A stretch of DNA of 64,000 bases from assembly GCA_033875255.1 (NCBI GenBank), contig JAWZSN010000015.1:1-64000 (forward strand), given 5' to 3'. Made by a program: the position numbers and the translations under genes. Position 1 is the stretch's first letter, and each line of letters opens with the position of its first letter. Of the stretch, positions 54,500-63,165 are shown one piece after another. The notes under the pieces were generated by a model. It had not been told where the DNA came from and ran no database searches. It saw only the letters and a program-made list of their open reading frames with translations. This stretch comes from Marinimicrococcus sp033875255 (GTDB lineage: Bacteria > Pseudomonadota > Alphaproteobacteria > Geminicoccales > Geminicoccaceae).

Positions 54500-55597
54500 A
54501 TGGGCCAGCTCCTCGCCGACGCCTCCCTCCCCCTCGTCTTCGGGCTGCTGGCCGTAGCGGCGGCGGTCATCGGGTTCGCCGGGACGCGGCTGGCGGGCGT
54601 GGCGGACGAGCTGGCCGACCGCACCGGCATGGGCGAGATCATCGCCGGGGCGCTGTTCGTCGGCGGCGCCACCTCGCTGCCCGGTATCATCACCTCGGTC
54701 TCGACCGCAGCCCAAGGCTATCCTGGGCTCGCCATCGGCAACGCGGTGGGCGGGCTAACCGTGCAGACCGCGTTCCTCGCAGTGGCCGATCTGGCCTACC
54801 GGCGCGCCAATCTCGAGCATGCCGCGGCCTCGGTGGTGGGGCTTACCCAAGGAACGATGCTTCTCGGCCTGCTGACCCTGCCGCTGCTGGCGGCAAGCTC
54901 GCCCGAGCTCACCGTCATGGGCGTTCATCCGGTAACGCCGCTCCTGTTCGTCGCCTACGGCCTGGGCCTGCGCCTGCTCGCCAATGTGCGGGGCGATCCG
55001 ATGTGGTCGCCGGTGGTGACCGACGAGACCCAGCACGAGGAGGTCGAGCTGGAGGACGCGGAGAAGAAGGAGCAGGAAACCGGCGACCACGAGCCGCCCG
55101 AGGATCCGGTCAAGAGCCGCTATGACGAGACCTCGACGCGGCAGCTATGGCTGTTGTTCCTGCTTTATGCCGGGCTCACCGCTGCCGCCGGCTATGCGGT
55201 CGGCGAGACGAGCATCGCGCTGGTGGGCCTCACCGGCCTCGGCGAGACCGCCATCGGCACGGTCTTTACCGCGGTCGCCAACTCGCTGCCCGAGCTGGTG
55301 ACGGCCGTGGCGGCGGTGCGGGTCGGGGCGGTCAACCTCGCGGTCGGCGACGTGATCGGCGGCAATTCCTTCGAGGTCCTGTTTCTCGCCGCCGCCGACG
55401 TCGTCTATCTCGACGGCTCGCTCTATCACCGCTTCACGGACCAGAACGTCTTCATCACGGTCATGGCGATCCTCATGACCGCGGTGCTGCTGCTGGGCAT
55501 GCTGCGGCGCGAGCGGCACGGGATCGGCGGCATCGGCTTCGAGAGCGCGCTGGTGCTGCTGCTCTACGGCTGCTCGGTGCTGGTGGCGCTGAGCTGA
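54500..55597 (+). CDS. CaCA-family (sodium/calcium exchanger-like) transporter
   Basis: A 365-residue membrane protein with two inverted alpha repeats of five helices each, the cation/Ca2+ antiporter plan. A charged cytoplasmic loop (about 180-215, rich in Asp, Glu and Lys) separates them. Repeat 2 carries the canonical ANSLPELVTAVAAVRVG and GDVIGGNSFEVLF. In repeat 1 the matching position is ATSLPGIITSVSTAAQG and GNAVGGLTVQTAF, so the ion-binding glutamate and the GSN-type motif are missing. Ion specificity is uncertain. It follows pyk by 78 bases. Confidence 0.8.
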   Translation: MGQLLADASLPLVFGLLAVAAAVIGFAGTRLAGVADELADRTGMGEIIAGALFVGGATSLPGIITSVSTAAQGYPGLAIGNAVGGLTVQTAFLAVADLAYRRANLEHAAASVVGLTQGTMLLGLLTLPLLAASSPELTVMGVHPVTPLLFVAYGLGLRLLANVRGDPMWSPVVTDETQHEEVELEDAEKKEQETGDHEPPEDPVKSRYDETSTRQLWLLFLLYAGLTAAAGYAVGETSIALVGLTGLGETAIGTVFTAVANSLPELVTAVAAVRVGAVNLAVGDVIGGNSFEVLFLAAADVVYLDGSLYHRFTDQNVFITVMAILMTAVLLLGMLRRERHGIGGIGFESALVLLLYGCSVLVALS

Positions 55598-55698
55598 GCC
55601 CGTGCCTACCGCCATCGGCGTAAGCCGGGCGGCGGGGTTTGCTGCATCTCCCGTGCGGGTACGCTTTCCGGTCCTGCACCCGGACCGGGAGACGGCCC

Positions 55699-56550
55699 AT
55701 GCACGCCATCAGGATCCTCGCGGCCGCAGCCCCGCTGGCGCTGGCCGCCGGCTGCACGCATATCGACAGCGCCTCCATCGACAAGGGGCAGAACGGCAAC
55801 CAGCCGCTGTTCGAGGCCCGCCTCGTGCAGGGCGTGTTCGAGAACATCAGCGATGTCGAGCTGGAGTGGGAGGCGGACACCGGCGAGGATACCCTCGAGG
55901 CCGACGTCCCCATGGCGCAGCTCGCCACGTCCAGCTCGGGCAACGAGCGGATCTACCGCTTCGGGCCGATCCTGCCGCTGCCCCAGGGCACCCGGGTGGA
56001 CAGCACCTGGACCGCCACCTACGGCCTCACCGGGCGCACCCAGACGGCCACGAGGCGCACCCATATCGGCCACGACGCGCGGCTCGTGGGCCTCGTGCTG
56101 CGCCAGCCGGCAAGCGAGCTTCCGCTGCCCGTCTCGCCGCTGCTCGCCGAGTGCCGCCAGCTCGCCTCGGGCGCGTCGTTCGACATGCTGGTGTTCGTGG
56201 ACAATGCCAGCTTCTCCACCACACCGCCGCTCTCGCTCCGCGGCAACCTCACGCCGCAGGGGGCGGTCCAGGCGAACCCCTCGCAGATCACCGAGAATGC
56301 CGGCGCCCTGCCCTCCCAGGCGGACCAGACGCCGGTGCGCCTCGGCCCCTTCACCGCCACCATCCAGGGCACAACCCCCCAGGCAGCCGACGTCTCCGCC
56401 GAGCTTTTGACGGTGGCGGACGATTTCGGCCAGGCCAACAACCAGATCACCCCCAACCCGTCCCCGGCCACCGGCAACCCGGCCTGCTTCGACGGTGCCG
56501 GGCAATTCCAGCCCGAGCTATGCCAGACCTGCCTCGTGGTCGTGCCCTGA
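55699..56550 (+). CDS. predicted lipoprotein of unknown function
   Basis: A 283-residue protein starting with a lipoprotein signal (IRILAAAAPLALAAGC, lipobox LAAGC). The cysteine near residue 20 would be lipidated. The mature protein is beta-rich with no family I recognise; segments such as ARLVQGVFENISDVELEWEA and GPILPLPQGTRVDSTWTA look like an immunoglobulin-like or spondin-like sandwich. The last 30 residues contain two Cys pairs (PACFD, then LCQTC). The start was chosen at the signal peptide; the frame is open further upstream. Confidence 0.65.
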   Translation: MHAIRILAAAAPLALAAGCTHIDSASIDKGQNGNQPLFEARLVQGVFENISDVELEWEADTGEDTLEADVPMAQLATSSSGNERIYRFGPILPLPQGTRVDSTWTATYGLTGRTQTATRRTHIGHDARLVGLVLRQPASELPLPVSPLLAECRQLASGASFDMLVFVDNASFSTTPPLSLRGNLTPQGAVQANPSQITENAGALPSQADQTPVRLGPFTATIQGTTPQAADVSAELLTVADDFGQANNQITPNPSPATGNPACFDGAGQFQPELCQTCLVVVP

Positions 56551-56562
56551 GCGGCTAGCGCC

Positions 56563-57003
56563 TCAGCGCCCGGCAATCGCGCCCGTGAGCGGGTCCACCG
56601 AAAGCCGGAGCCGCGGCACGCCCGGTGGCCCCTCCAGATCGACGGCGAGGCTGCCATCCTCCTCGAGACGCGGCTCGCCGACCTCGAACTGCGGGGCGGC
56701 CTCCCAGAGCAGGCGCTGCTCGAGGAACTGACGCACCTCGCCAGGATCGAACAGGCCGTCCGGCGAAGGTGGCGGCACCGGCCCCGGGTTGGCAAGCGGC
56801 ACTCCCATGAGGCCGGGCGCAACCAGGACTCCTGGCCCCATCGGCCGCGGCGCCCCCGATACCGACGGAGCGGCGGGCAGGAACATTGGCGCGGCGCGGA
56901 CCTCCGGCTGCACCCGGACGACGGGCCGGACCTCCATCCTCACCTCCTGCGCCACCGCTGCAAACGGCACCGCAACCATCACGACCAGGACGCGCCCTCG
57001 CAT
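56563..57003 (-). CDS. small exported protein of unknown function
   Basis: A 146-residue protein starting MRGRVLVVMVAVPFAAVAQE, a clear Sec signal peptide cut after VAQ. The mature part is Pro/Val-rich for about 70 residues. A compact C-terminal half follows, with GEVRQFLEQRLLWEAAPQFE and a repeat-like LRLSVDPLTGAIAGR ending. I do not recognise the family. It lies convergent with the lipoprotein gene (12 bases apart) and 77 bases downstream of the ubiH-type gene. Confidence 0.6.
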   Translation of the reverse strand: MRGRVLVVMVAVPFAAVAQEVRMEVRPVVRVQPEVRAAPMFLPAAPSVSGAPRPMGPGVLVAPGLMGVPLANPGPVPPPSPDGLFDPGEVRQFLEQRLLWEAAPQFEVGEPRLEEDGSLAVDLEGPPGVPRLRLSVDPLTGAIAGR

Positions 57004-57080
57004 CACCGCCTCCCGAGCTGCCCTGCGAGGATAGCATGCGCGGGTCCCGGACGGAGCGGCCGGCGTTACAGGCGCGTCCC

Positions 57081-58304
57081 CTAAAGCGCCTCGCCGCGCA
57101 TCAGGCGGGGCAGGTCGCCGATCAGGCCCATGGCGTGGCGCATGAAGAAGCGCTTGGCGGGCGGCAGGCGCTCGACCAGGCCGAGGCCGGCGTTGCGCAC
57201 CAGCTTGAGCGGGAAGAGGTCGTTGGCGAACAGGCGGTTGATGCCGTCGGTAATGGCCACCAGGGCGATGCTGTCGAAGCTGCGCCAGGCGGCGTAGCGC
57301 TCGAGCGCTGCCGCGTCGCCGACATCGAGGCCGAGGCGGAGGCGGTCGGCGACGATCTCGGCCACTGCGCCCACGTCGCGCAGGGCGAGGTTCCAGCCCT
57401 GCCCGGCGATGGGATGGATGCCGCGGGCGGTGTCGCCCACGAGAACCAGGCGCTCGGCGGTGTAGCTGTCGGCCCAGACGAGGACGAGCGGAAAGGTCCA
57501 GCGGCGACCCTCGAGGCGCAGCTCGCCGAAAGCGTCGGCGAAGCGCTCGTTGACCTCGCCCTCGAAGGCGCGGTCGTCCAGCGCGCCGACACGCTGGGCC
57601 AGATCGTCGCGCAGCGCCCAGACGATCGAGGAGCGCTGGCCGGTCATGGGCAGGAGCGCAAACGGCCCGTCGGGAAAGAACCGCTCGATGGCCTGGCCGC
57701 GATGCGGCCGCTCGTGCGCCAGGGTGGCCACGATGGCGGTCTGGCCGTAGCCCCAGCGCCGCACGCCGATGCCGGCCGCCTCGCGGGTCGGCGAGAAGCG
57801 GCCTTCGCACGCGGCCACCAGGCTGGCGCGAAGCTGGCGGCCGTCCTCGAGCACCACCTCCGCGCTGACCGGCCCGCGCTCGACCCGTGCGGCCATGGCG
57901 GGAGCGAAGATCTCGACCCCCGGCAGCTCGGCGAGGCGGCGCATCAGGCCGCTGCGGATCACCCTGTTCTCGACGATCCAGCCCAAAGGCTCGCCACCCA
58001 CCTCGCGATGGTCATAGTGGACGCTCACCGGGGCCTGCGCCTCGGCTACCTCGATGTCACGGATCGGCTGGGATCCGGCGGCCATGTAGCGCCAGGCGCC
58101 GACGCCATCCAGCAGCTTCTTCGAGCCCAGCGCCACCGCGGTGACGCGCCCGTCATGAGCAGGCTCGACCAGGCGCTCGAGGGGCGCGCGCTCGACCAGC
58201 GCCACGGTGGCACCGGCCTCGCCCAGGGCGCAGGCCAGCGCCAGGCCGGTGGGCCCGCCACCAATCACCACCACGTCGAACACTCTGGCCTCGCTACCGC
58301 TCAT
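57081..58304 (-). CDS. UbiH/UbiF/Coq6-type FAD-dependent hydroxylase
   Basis: Flavin monooxygenase of ubiquinone ring hydroxylation, 407 residues. The FAD-binding start is VVIGGGPTGLALACALGEAG. The middle DGR-type motif is VEPAHDGRVTAVALGSKKLL. The second FAD motif is GDTARGIHPIAGQGWNLALRD, diagnostic of the UbiH/COQ6 family. Which ring position it hydroxylates cannot be decided. With ubiG and ubiK this is the third ubiquinone-related gene in the window, although they are not adjacent. Confidence 0.9.
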   Translation of the reverse strand: MSGSEARVFDVVVIGGGPTGLALACALGEAGATVALVERAPLERLVEPAHDGRVTAVALGSKKLLDGVGAWRYMAAGSQPIRDIEVAEAQAPVSVHYDHREVGGEPLGWIVENRVIRSGLMRRLAELPGVEIFAPAMAARVERGPVSAEVVLEDGRQLRASLVAACEGRFSPTREAAGIGVRRWGYGQTAIVATLAHERPHRGQAIERFFPDGPFALLPMTGQRSSIVWALRDDLAQRVGALDDRAFEGEVNERFADAFGELRLEGRRWTFPLVLVWADSYTAERLVLVGDTARGIHPIAGQGWNLALRDVGAVAEIVADRLRLGLDVGDAAALERYAAWRSFDSIALVAITDGINRLFANDLFPLKLVRNAGLGLVERLPPAKRFFMRHAMGLIGDLPRLMRGEAL

Positions 58305-58402
58305 GCCTGCCTCTGCCCGAAAAATGCCACGTTGCCCACACCGCAGGCAGGCGGATGCCCGCCGGATGCCGGCGGGCCGGAAGATAGCGCGCTTTTCCGG
58401 TC

Positions 58403-58417
58403 TGGCACGAGGCTTGC
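58403..58417 (+). promoter_or_regulatory. sigma-54 promoter with no downstream protein gene
   Basis: TGGCACGAGGCTTGC is an exact match to TGGCACG-N4-TTGC, with the GG (58404-58405) and GC (58416-58417) elements correctly ten bases apart. It lies in the 262-base gap between the ubiH-type gene and an ABC permease gene, both on the minus strand, and it points along the plus strand. Transcription would start near 58429. Confidence 0.85.
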
Positions 58418-58428
58418 GAAGAAAGCCG

Positions 58429-58560
58429 GTGCACGCCGCGGGGACCGTCCGGTGCTTTTCTTCCCCGCGGTCGATGCTCTGGCCCGAGCAACGGCCCGCC
58501 CGCCTTGCGGGCCGTCATACCTGGCCCGGGGCGCCACAAGGGCGCTCCGGGCCTTTTTTT
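58429..58560 (+). ncRNA. predicted sigma-54-dependent small RNA
   Basis: The roughly 132-base segment between a perfect sigma-54 promoter and a strong intrinsic terminator contains no protein gene on its strand. It folds as three consecutive hairpins. Hairpin 1 has 9 pairs (58436-58444 with 58462-58470) and a 17-base loop containing the pyrimidine run CTTTTCT. Hairpin 2 has 9 perfect pairs (58491-58499 with 58507-58515). The third is the terminator. The loop could pair with purine-rich ribosome binding sites. I know of no named RNA family that it matches. Confidence 0.65.
58523..58560 (+). terminator. strong intrinsic terminator, plus strand
   Basis: A 13-pair stem (58523-58535 with 58541-58553, one G-T wobble) with a five-base loop ACAAG is followed directly by seven T (58554-58560). 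It is the only textbook rho-independent terminator I found in the window. It is oriented for plus-strand transcripts, although the flanking protein genes are on the minus strand. Confidence 0.9.
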
Positions 58561-58566
58561 GCGGGC

Positions 58567-59358
58567 TCAGCGCCAGCGGAGCAGGCGCAGCTCGAGGCGG
58601 GAGATGACGGCGCTGACCAAGAGGCCCAGCACCGAGAGCAGCACCACGCCGGCCATCAGCCGGTCGGTGCGCATGAGATTGCCGGCCTGCAGCACCATGG
58701 CCCCTACCCCGTGCTCGGCGCCGATCATCTCGGCGGCCACCAGCAGCACCAGGGCGATGGAGGAGGAGATGCGGATGCCCGCCAGCATGCCCGGCAGTGC
58801 CCCGGGCAGGATCACCGTGCGGACGATGGCGGTGGTGGACAGGCCGAAGCTCTGCGCCATCCGCACGAGGCTGCGCGGCACCGCATCGACGCCGGCATAG
58901 GCGTTGATGGCGGTGGGGAAGAAGGTGCCCAGCGCGATGGTGGCGACCTTGGAGGGCTCGCCGATGCCGAACCACAGGATGAAGAGCGGCAGCATGGCGA
59001 TCTTGGGGATCGGGAACAGGGCGGAGACCATCGGGATGCCCACCGACCGGGCGAGGCTCGACATGCCGATGGCGAGACCCAGCGCCAGGCCGGCCACGGC
59101 ACCCAGGCTCCAGCCGATGATCAGCCGGTAGAGGCTGGCGCCGAGATGGCGGAACAGCTCCCCCGACGCGGTCATGGCCCACAGGGCGTCGAGGATCCGC
59201 AGCGGCCCGGGCAGGGTGAGCTGGCTCACCCAGCCCAGCGAGGCCGAGGCCTGCCAGACCACCAGCAGCAGGCAGAAGCTCACGAGAGCGGCGTGGCGGA
59301 TGCGGCGCGGCTCGAAGCCGCCGCCGCGGAACGGCACGGGCAGGCTGCGCTCAGCCAT
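58567..59358 (-). CDS. ABC transporter permease (SsuC/TauC type)
   Basis: Inner-membrane permease of 263 residues for a nitrate/sulfonate/taurine-type importer. Six helices are predicted. The EAA-type loop RSLVRMAQSFGLSTTAIVRT marks ATPase docking, followed by LPGALPGMLAGIRISSSIAL. It overlaps the ATPase gene by eight bases and is last in the binding protein, ATPase, permease operon. Confidence 0.9.
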   Translation of the reverse strand: MAERSLPVPFRGGGFEPRRIRHAALVSFCLLLVVWQASASLGWVSQLTLPGPLRILDALWAMTASGELFRHLGASLYRLIIGWSLGAVAGLALGLAIGMSSLARSVGIPMVSALFPIPKIAMLPLFILWFGIGEPSKVATIALGTFFPTAINAYAGVDAVPRSLVRMAQSFGLSTTAIVRTVILPGALPGMLAGIRISSSIALVLLVAAEMIGAEHGVGAMVLQAGNLMRTDRLMAGVVLLSVLGLLVSAVISRLELRLLRWR

Positions 59359-60145
59359 GGGCCGCCTCCGGCGCGTGCTCGGGCTCGAGCTCGCGGTCGG
59401 CTGCCCGCACCTCGTCGGCGATCAGCGCCCAGAGCTGCTCCTGCAGGCCCCTGAGGGTAGCGGCGTGGCGCGGCTGGCCGCGCTCGGAGGCGGGCACGTC
59501 CACGCGGAGCACCGCCTTGATGCGCGCCGGCCGGCGCGAGAGCACGCAGATCCGGTCGGCCACCCGCACCGCTTCCTCGAGATTGTGGGTGATCCAGATG
59601 GTGGTGAGCCGCTCCATGGCCCGCAGCGCCACGAACTCCTCGAGCAGCAGCTCGCGGGTCTGGGCGTCGAGGGCCGAGAGCGGCTCGTCCATGAGCAGGA
59701 TCGCCGGGCGCACCGCCAGCGCGCGGGCGATGCCCACCCGCTGGCGCATGCCGCCGGAGAGCTGGCGCGGCCAGGCGTTGCGGAAGTCGGCGAGGCCGAT
59801 CCGGGCGAGCACCTCGTCGATGCGCGCCGCGCGCTCCTGGGGCTCCAGCCGGCCCTCCAGCGGCAGGGCGATGTTGCCTTCCACCGTGCGCCACGGCAGC
59901 AGCGCGAAGTCCTGGAACACGTAGGTGAGCGGGTTGAGGCAGCCTTGCGGCGGGGCGCCGGTGGTGACCACCGTCCCCGCCTCCGGCTGCAGCAGCCCGC
60001 CGGCTATGCCCAGAAAGGTGGACTTGCCGCAGCCCGAGGGGCCCAGCACCGCCACCGTCTCGCCCTCCTCGACGGCGAGATCGATCCCGCCCAGGACCTC
60101 CAGCCCCGCGTAGCGGTGGCGGATGCCTCTCGCCTCGAGCCGCAC
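59351..60145 (-). CDS. ABC transporter ATP-binding protein (SsuB/TauB type)
   Basis: ATPase subunit of 264 residues. Walker A is LGPSGCGKSTFLGIAGG, signature LSGGMRQRVGIARAL, Walker B ILLMDEPLSALD, switch histidine in WITHNLEEAVRVAD. It starts with GTG at 60143-60145, four bases after the binding-protein stop, and overlaps the permease. The substrate is set by the binding protein. Confidence 0.92.
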   Translation of the reverse strand: MRLEARGIRHRYAGLEVLGGIDLAVEEGETVAVLGPSGCGKSTFLGIAGGLLQPEAGTVVTTGAPPQGCLNPLTYVFQDFALLPWRTVEGNIALPLEGRLEPQERAARIDEVLARIGLADFRNAWPRQLSGGMRQRVGIARALAVRPAILLMDEPLSALDAQTRELLLEEFVALRAMERLTTIWITHNLEEAVRVADRICVLSRRPARIKAVLRVDVPASERGQPRHAATLRGLQEQLWALIADEVRAADRELEPEHAPEAAHG

Positions 60146-60149
60146 CGTC

Positions 60150-61172
60150 CTACTTCGCCGGCACGTTCATGTGGCCGTCGATGAAGGAGAGAACCATGAA
60201 GGACTCCGCCTTCACACCCTCGTCCACCAGCCCCTCCTTCCTGAACCACTCGAGCTGGTCGTGGACGCTGCCCACATCGAGGCGCCCCTCGGGGTCGATG
60301 AAGACCGCGCCGGCCCTGATCGCCTCGGGAGAGGCCCCGGTATACTTCCCGATGATCGGGATCAGCGCCTCGGCATCAGGACCGAAGACCCGCTGGCCCG
60401 AGGCGTCGCGGGCGTTCATGGCGGCGTGGTAGTCGCGCGCCCCCTTCTGGTAGGCCCGCACGAAACGCTCCACGACGTCGCGCCGCTCCTCGACATTGCG
60501 GGTCGAGGTGAACAGCCCGCCCAGCTGGTAGGGGGTCTCGTCGGCGACCCAGCCGATGATCCGGGCCTCGCCGGAATCGGCCAGCGGCACGGCGATATGC
60601 GCCGGCAGGATGGCGGAGTCGGTCTGGCCGCTCTTGAGGGCGGCGATCATGTTGGGCACGCCCTGCAGCGGCACGAGCCGCAGCTCGTCCAGCGCGAAGC
60701 CGCGCTTGTCGGCCAGGAGGCCCAGCATGAGGTGGAAGCTCGAGCCGTGCTGGGTCATGGCGAAGCTGTGGCCGGGCAGCTTGTCGGGCGAGGTGAGCCC
60801 TGCCTCGAAGGCCTGGTTGGAGGCCAGATAGGCGGAGAAGTCGTAGCCCTTCTCCTCGCGGCTCTGCGCGCCGATCACCGAGAGCCCGCCTTCGGCGGCG
60901 AGGTTGAAGAAGCCGGCGGTGAAGGCGGTCACGCCGAAATCGGCGTCGCCCGAGGCGATCGCCACGGCCACCGGCTGGGCGGCGCGGAAGAACTCGATCT
61001 CGGCCTCGAGCCCCTCCTCCTCGTAATAGCCGCGCTCCTTGGCAATGAAGAGCGGCGAGGAGGAGACGAAGGTGAGAGCGGCGATCCTGATCTTCTCCGC
61101 ACTGGCCGGCGAGGCCGCCAGGACGGCGCAGCCGAGCGCCGCCAGAACCGTCCTCAAGAGTCGCTTGCGCAC
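60150..61172 (-). CDS. NMT1/THI5-like ABC substrate-binding protein
   Basis: Periplasmic binding protein of 340 residues in the SsuA/TauA/ThiY fold. The signal peptide (LLRTVLAALGCAVLAASPAS) is cut after ASA. The mature start is IRIAALTFVSSSPLFIAKER. The YYEEEGLEAEIEFF and VAIASGDADFGVTAF segments are standard. Ligands of the family include sulfonates, taurine, aromatics and pyrimidine thiamine precursors; nothing here chooses among them. No riboswitch is seen in the 36-base upstream gap. Confidence 0.88.
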   Translation of the reverse strand: MRKRLLRTVLAALGCAVLAASPASAEKIRIAALTFVSSSPLFIAKERGYYEEEGLEAEIEFFRAAQPVAVAIASGDADFGVTAFTAGFFNLAAEGGLSVIGAQSREEKGYDFSAYLASNQAFEAGLTSPDKLPGHSFAMTQHGSSFHLMLGLLADKRGFALDELRLVPLQGVPNMIAALKSGQTDSAILPAHIAVPLADSGEARIIGWVADETPYQLGGLFTSTRNVEERRDVVERFVRAYQKGARDYHAAMNARDASGQRVFGPDAEALIPIIGKYTGASPEAIRAGAVFIDPEGRLDVGSVHDQLEWFRKEGLVDEGVKAESFMVLSFIDGHMNVPAK

Positions 61173-61208
61173 CGTCCGTCTCCCGCCTGTGGCCGAACCG
61201 GCGTCAAT

Positions 61209-62132
61209 CTAGCGGCGCGCGCCGCCGCGTCCAGCGCCGCCGCCGAGGATGACGACATTGCCCGTGAGGACCAGGGCGATGCCGGCTGCGGTCTCCGGGC
61301 GCAGCGCCATATCCTCGAACAGGGCGGAGAGCAGGACCGCCAGCACCGGCGTCACCACCAGCACATAGGCGCCGCGCGCCGCGCCGATCCTCCCCAGCAG
61401 GGTCAGATAGGCGCCGAACGCGATGGCCGAGGCGAAGATCGCCAGATAGAGCAGCGAGATCACGTAGCCCGGCCGCCAGTCGAAGACCGGCGGGCTGCCC
61501 AGCGTCACCGCCAGGACGAAGGTCAGCGCGCCCGCCTGGAGCATGGCCAGGGCATTGACCGGCACCACCGGCAGGCCGCGCCGCTGGTTGCGCACCGAGA
61601 CCAGATTGCCGAGGCTGGCGCAGAAGGTGGCGGCCAGCGACAGGCCCAGCCCCTTGAGACCGTCGCTGGAGAGATCGAAGGCCAGGAGGTCGCGCAGGAA
61701 CACCAGCGCGATGCCGGCGAGGCCCATGGCGGCGCCGAAGAGGGCGCGCGGCTCGAGGGCGGTGCCGAAGAACAGGCGGGCGCCAGCCATGTTCATGGCG
61801 ATGATCGCTCCCATCACCACCGCCATCAGCCCGGTCGGGACATAGAACGCCGCCTGGTAGAACAGCCAGTAATTGCCGCCGAACAGGAACAGGCCCTGGA
61901 GCAGCACGAAGCCGTGCTCGCGCAGCGGCAGGCGCAGCTTCTGCCTGCGCCACAGGCACCACAGCACCAGCACGAGCCCGGCCAGCAGGAAGCGGTAGGC
62001 GATGGAAAGCTCGGGCGGCACGGTGCCGAGCTGGAAGCGGATGCCCAGCCAGGAGGCGCTCCAGGCGAGACAGGTATAGATGTAGAGGGGGAGAACGGCG
62101 CCGGCCGTGGCGGTATCGGGCTCGGCGCGCAT
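61209..62132 (-). CDS. DMT family transporter (EamA)
   Basis: A 307-residue membrane protein of ten helices made of two EamA repeats, the drug/metabolite exporter plan. It has a LYIYTCLAWSASWLGIRFQL start and FASAIAFGAYLTLLGRIGA in the second repeat. Such transporters export amino acids, nucleobases or drugs; the substrate is unknown. It lies between the ABC operon and holA on the same strand. Confidence 0.88.
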   Translation of the reverse strand: MRAEPDTATAGAVLPLYIYTCLAWSASWLGIRFQLGTVPPELSIAYRFLLAGLVLVLWCLWRRQKLRLPLREHGFVLLQGLFLFGGNYWLFYQAAFYVPTGLMAVVMGAIIAMNMAGARLFFGTALEPRALFGAAMGLAGIALVFLRDLLAFDLSSDGLKGLGLSLAATFCASLGNLVSVRNQRRGLPVVPVNALAMLQAGALTFVLAVTLGSPPVFDWRPGYVISLLYLAIFASAIAFGAYLTLLGRIGAARGAYVLVVTPVLAVLLSALFEDMALRPETAAGIALVLTGNVVILGGGAGRGGARR

Positions 62133-62139
62133 CGCGGGG

Positions 62140-63165
62140 CTAGCGTCGCGCGCGGGCGCAGATCTCGCCCAGCGCGTGCCGGCAGATCAGCTGGTCGGGC
62201 GAGGCGGCACGCTTGCAGGCGGTCTCGGCTTCCTGGAGCAGCGCCAGGGCTGCGAGCAGAGCGGGGCTCCGCCAGCGTTGCAGGGCTGCCTTGAAGCGGT
62301 CGCGCACGCGAAAGAAGATCGGCGGCCGCGCGCCTTCCAGCACCCGCTCGACGGGAGCCCCGCCCTCGATCTCGGCCTGGAGGCGCACCAGGCGCAGCAG
62401 CGTGGACGAGGCGGCGCGCAGGATACGCACCGGCGCCTGGCCCTCGCCCAAAAGCCTGTCCAGGGCCCGCTCGAGGCGCCCGCCCTCGCCCAGAAGGGCG
62501 GCGAAGACGATGTCGTCGAGGCCCAGCACGGCACTGTCGCCGATCACCGCCGCGACGTCGGCGGCGCCCACCTGGCCACCGGCGCCGGGGCCCATATAGA
62601 GCGCCAGCTTGTCGAGCTCGCTGCGGGTCACGCCGCGATCGCCGCCGAGGCTCGCCGCCAGCAGCTCCAGCGCCTCAGGCTCGGCGCGCAGGCCCCGCTC
62701 GGCCAGGCCGGCGCGCACCACCGCCGCCAGGTCGCGGCCCTCGTCGCGGTAGCAGGGGATCGCCGCCACGCCCTTGGCCTTCTCTGCCGCCTGGCGCAGC
62801 GGCGAGGAAGGCGGCAGATCCTCGGCCTCGATCACCACGAACGCCTCGGGGCGCCCGATCTCGAGCAGGAGCTTGAGAGCGCGCGCCGCCGCATCGCCCG
62901 CCTGGCGCACCCGCACCAGCCGCCGCCCGCCCATCAGGCAGAGCGCCTGGGCCTCCTCGACGAGCCGTCCGGGGCTCTCCTTGAGCTGGTCGCCGACCAG
63001 CTCGCTGACCCGGAACGGGTCCTGCAGGTCGTCGACCACGCCGCGCCCGAGCCGCTGCGCCCGCTCGCTCACCAGCCCCGCGTCGGGACCGAAGAGCAGG
63101 ACCACGGCCATGGCCGGGTCCGGGCGGGCGATGAACGACTCGATCGCCTTGGGGGCGATCTTCAC
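62140..63165 (-). CDS. holA: DNA polymerase III delta subunit
   Basis: Clamp-loader subunit that opens the beta clamp, 341 residues. Recognisable parts are AVVLLFGPDAGLVSERAQRL near the start, the GGRRLVRVRQ and FVVIEAEDLPPSSPLRQAAE segments, and a C-terminal helical domain. The start is GTG at 63163-63165, overlapping the lptE stop by four bases. The leuS-lptE-holA order is conserved in alphaproteobacteria. Confidence 0.9.
   Translation of the reverse strand: MKIAPKAIESFIARPDPAMAVVLLFGPDAGLVSERAQRLGRGVVDDLQDPFRVSELVGDQLKESPGRLVEEAQALCLMGGRRLVRVRQAGDAAARALKLLLEIGRPEAFVVIEAEDLPPSSPLRQAAEKAKGVAAIPCYRDEGRDLAAVVRAGLAERGLRAEPEALELLAASLGGDRGVTRSELDKLALYMGPGAGGQVGAADVAAVIGDSAVLGLDDIVFAALLGEGGRLERALDRLLGEGQAPVRILRAASSTLLRLVRLQAEIEGGAPVERVLEGARPPIFFRVRDRFKAALQRWRSPALLAALALLQEAETACKRAASPDQLICRHALGEICARARR

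Noticed and set aside
58523..58560. The terminator as the end of the minus-strand ABC operon (58567-61172).
   Set aside because: On the minus strand the T-run becomes an A-run before the hairpin and no T-run follows it, so it cannot work as a rho-independent terminator in that direction.
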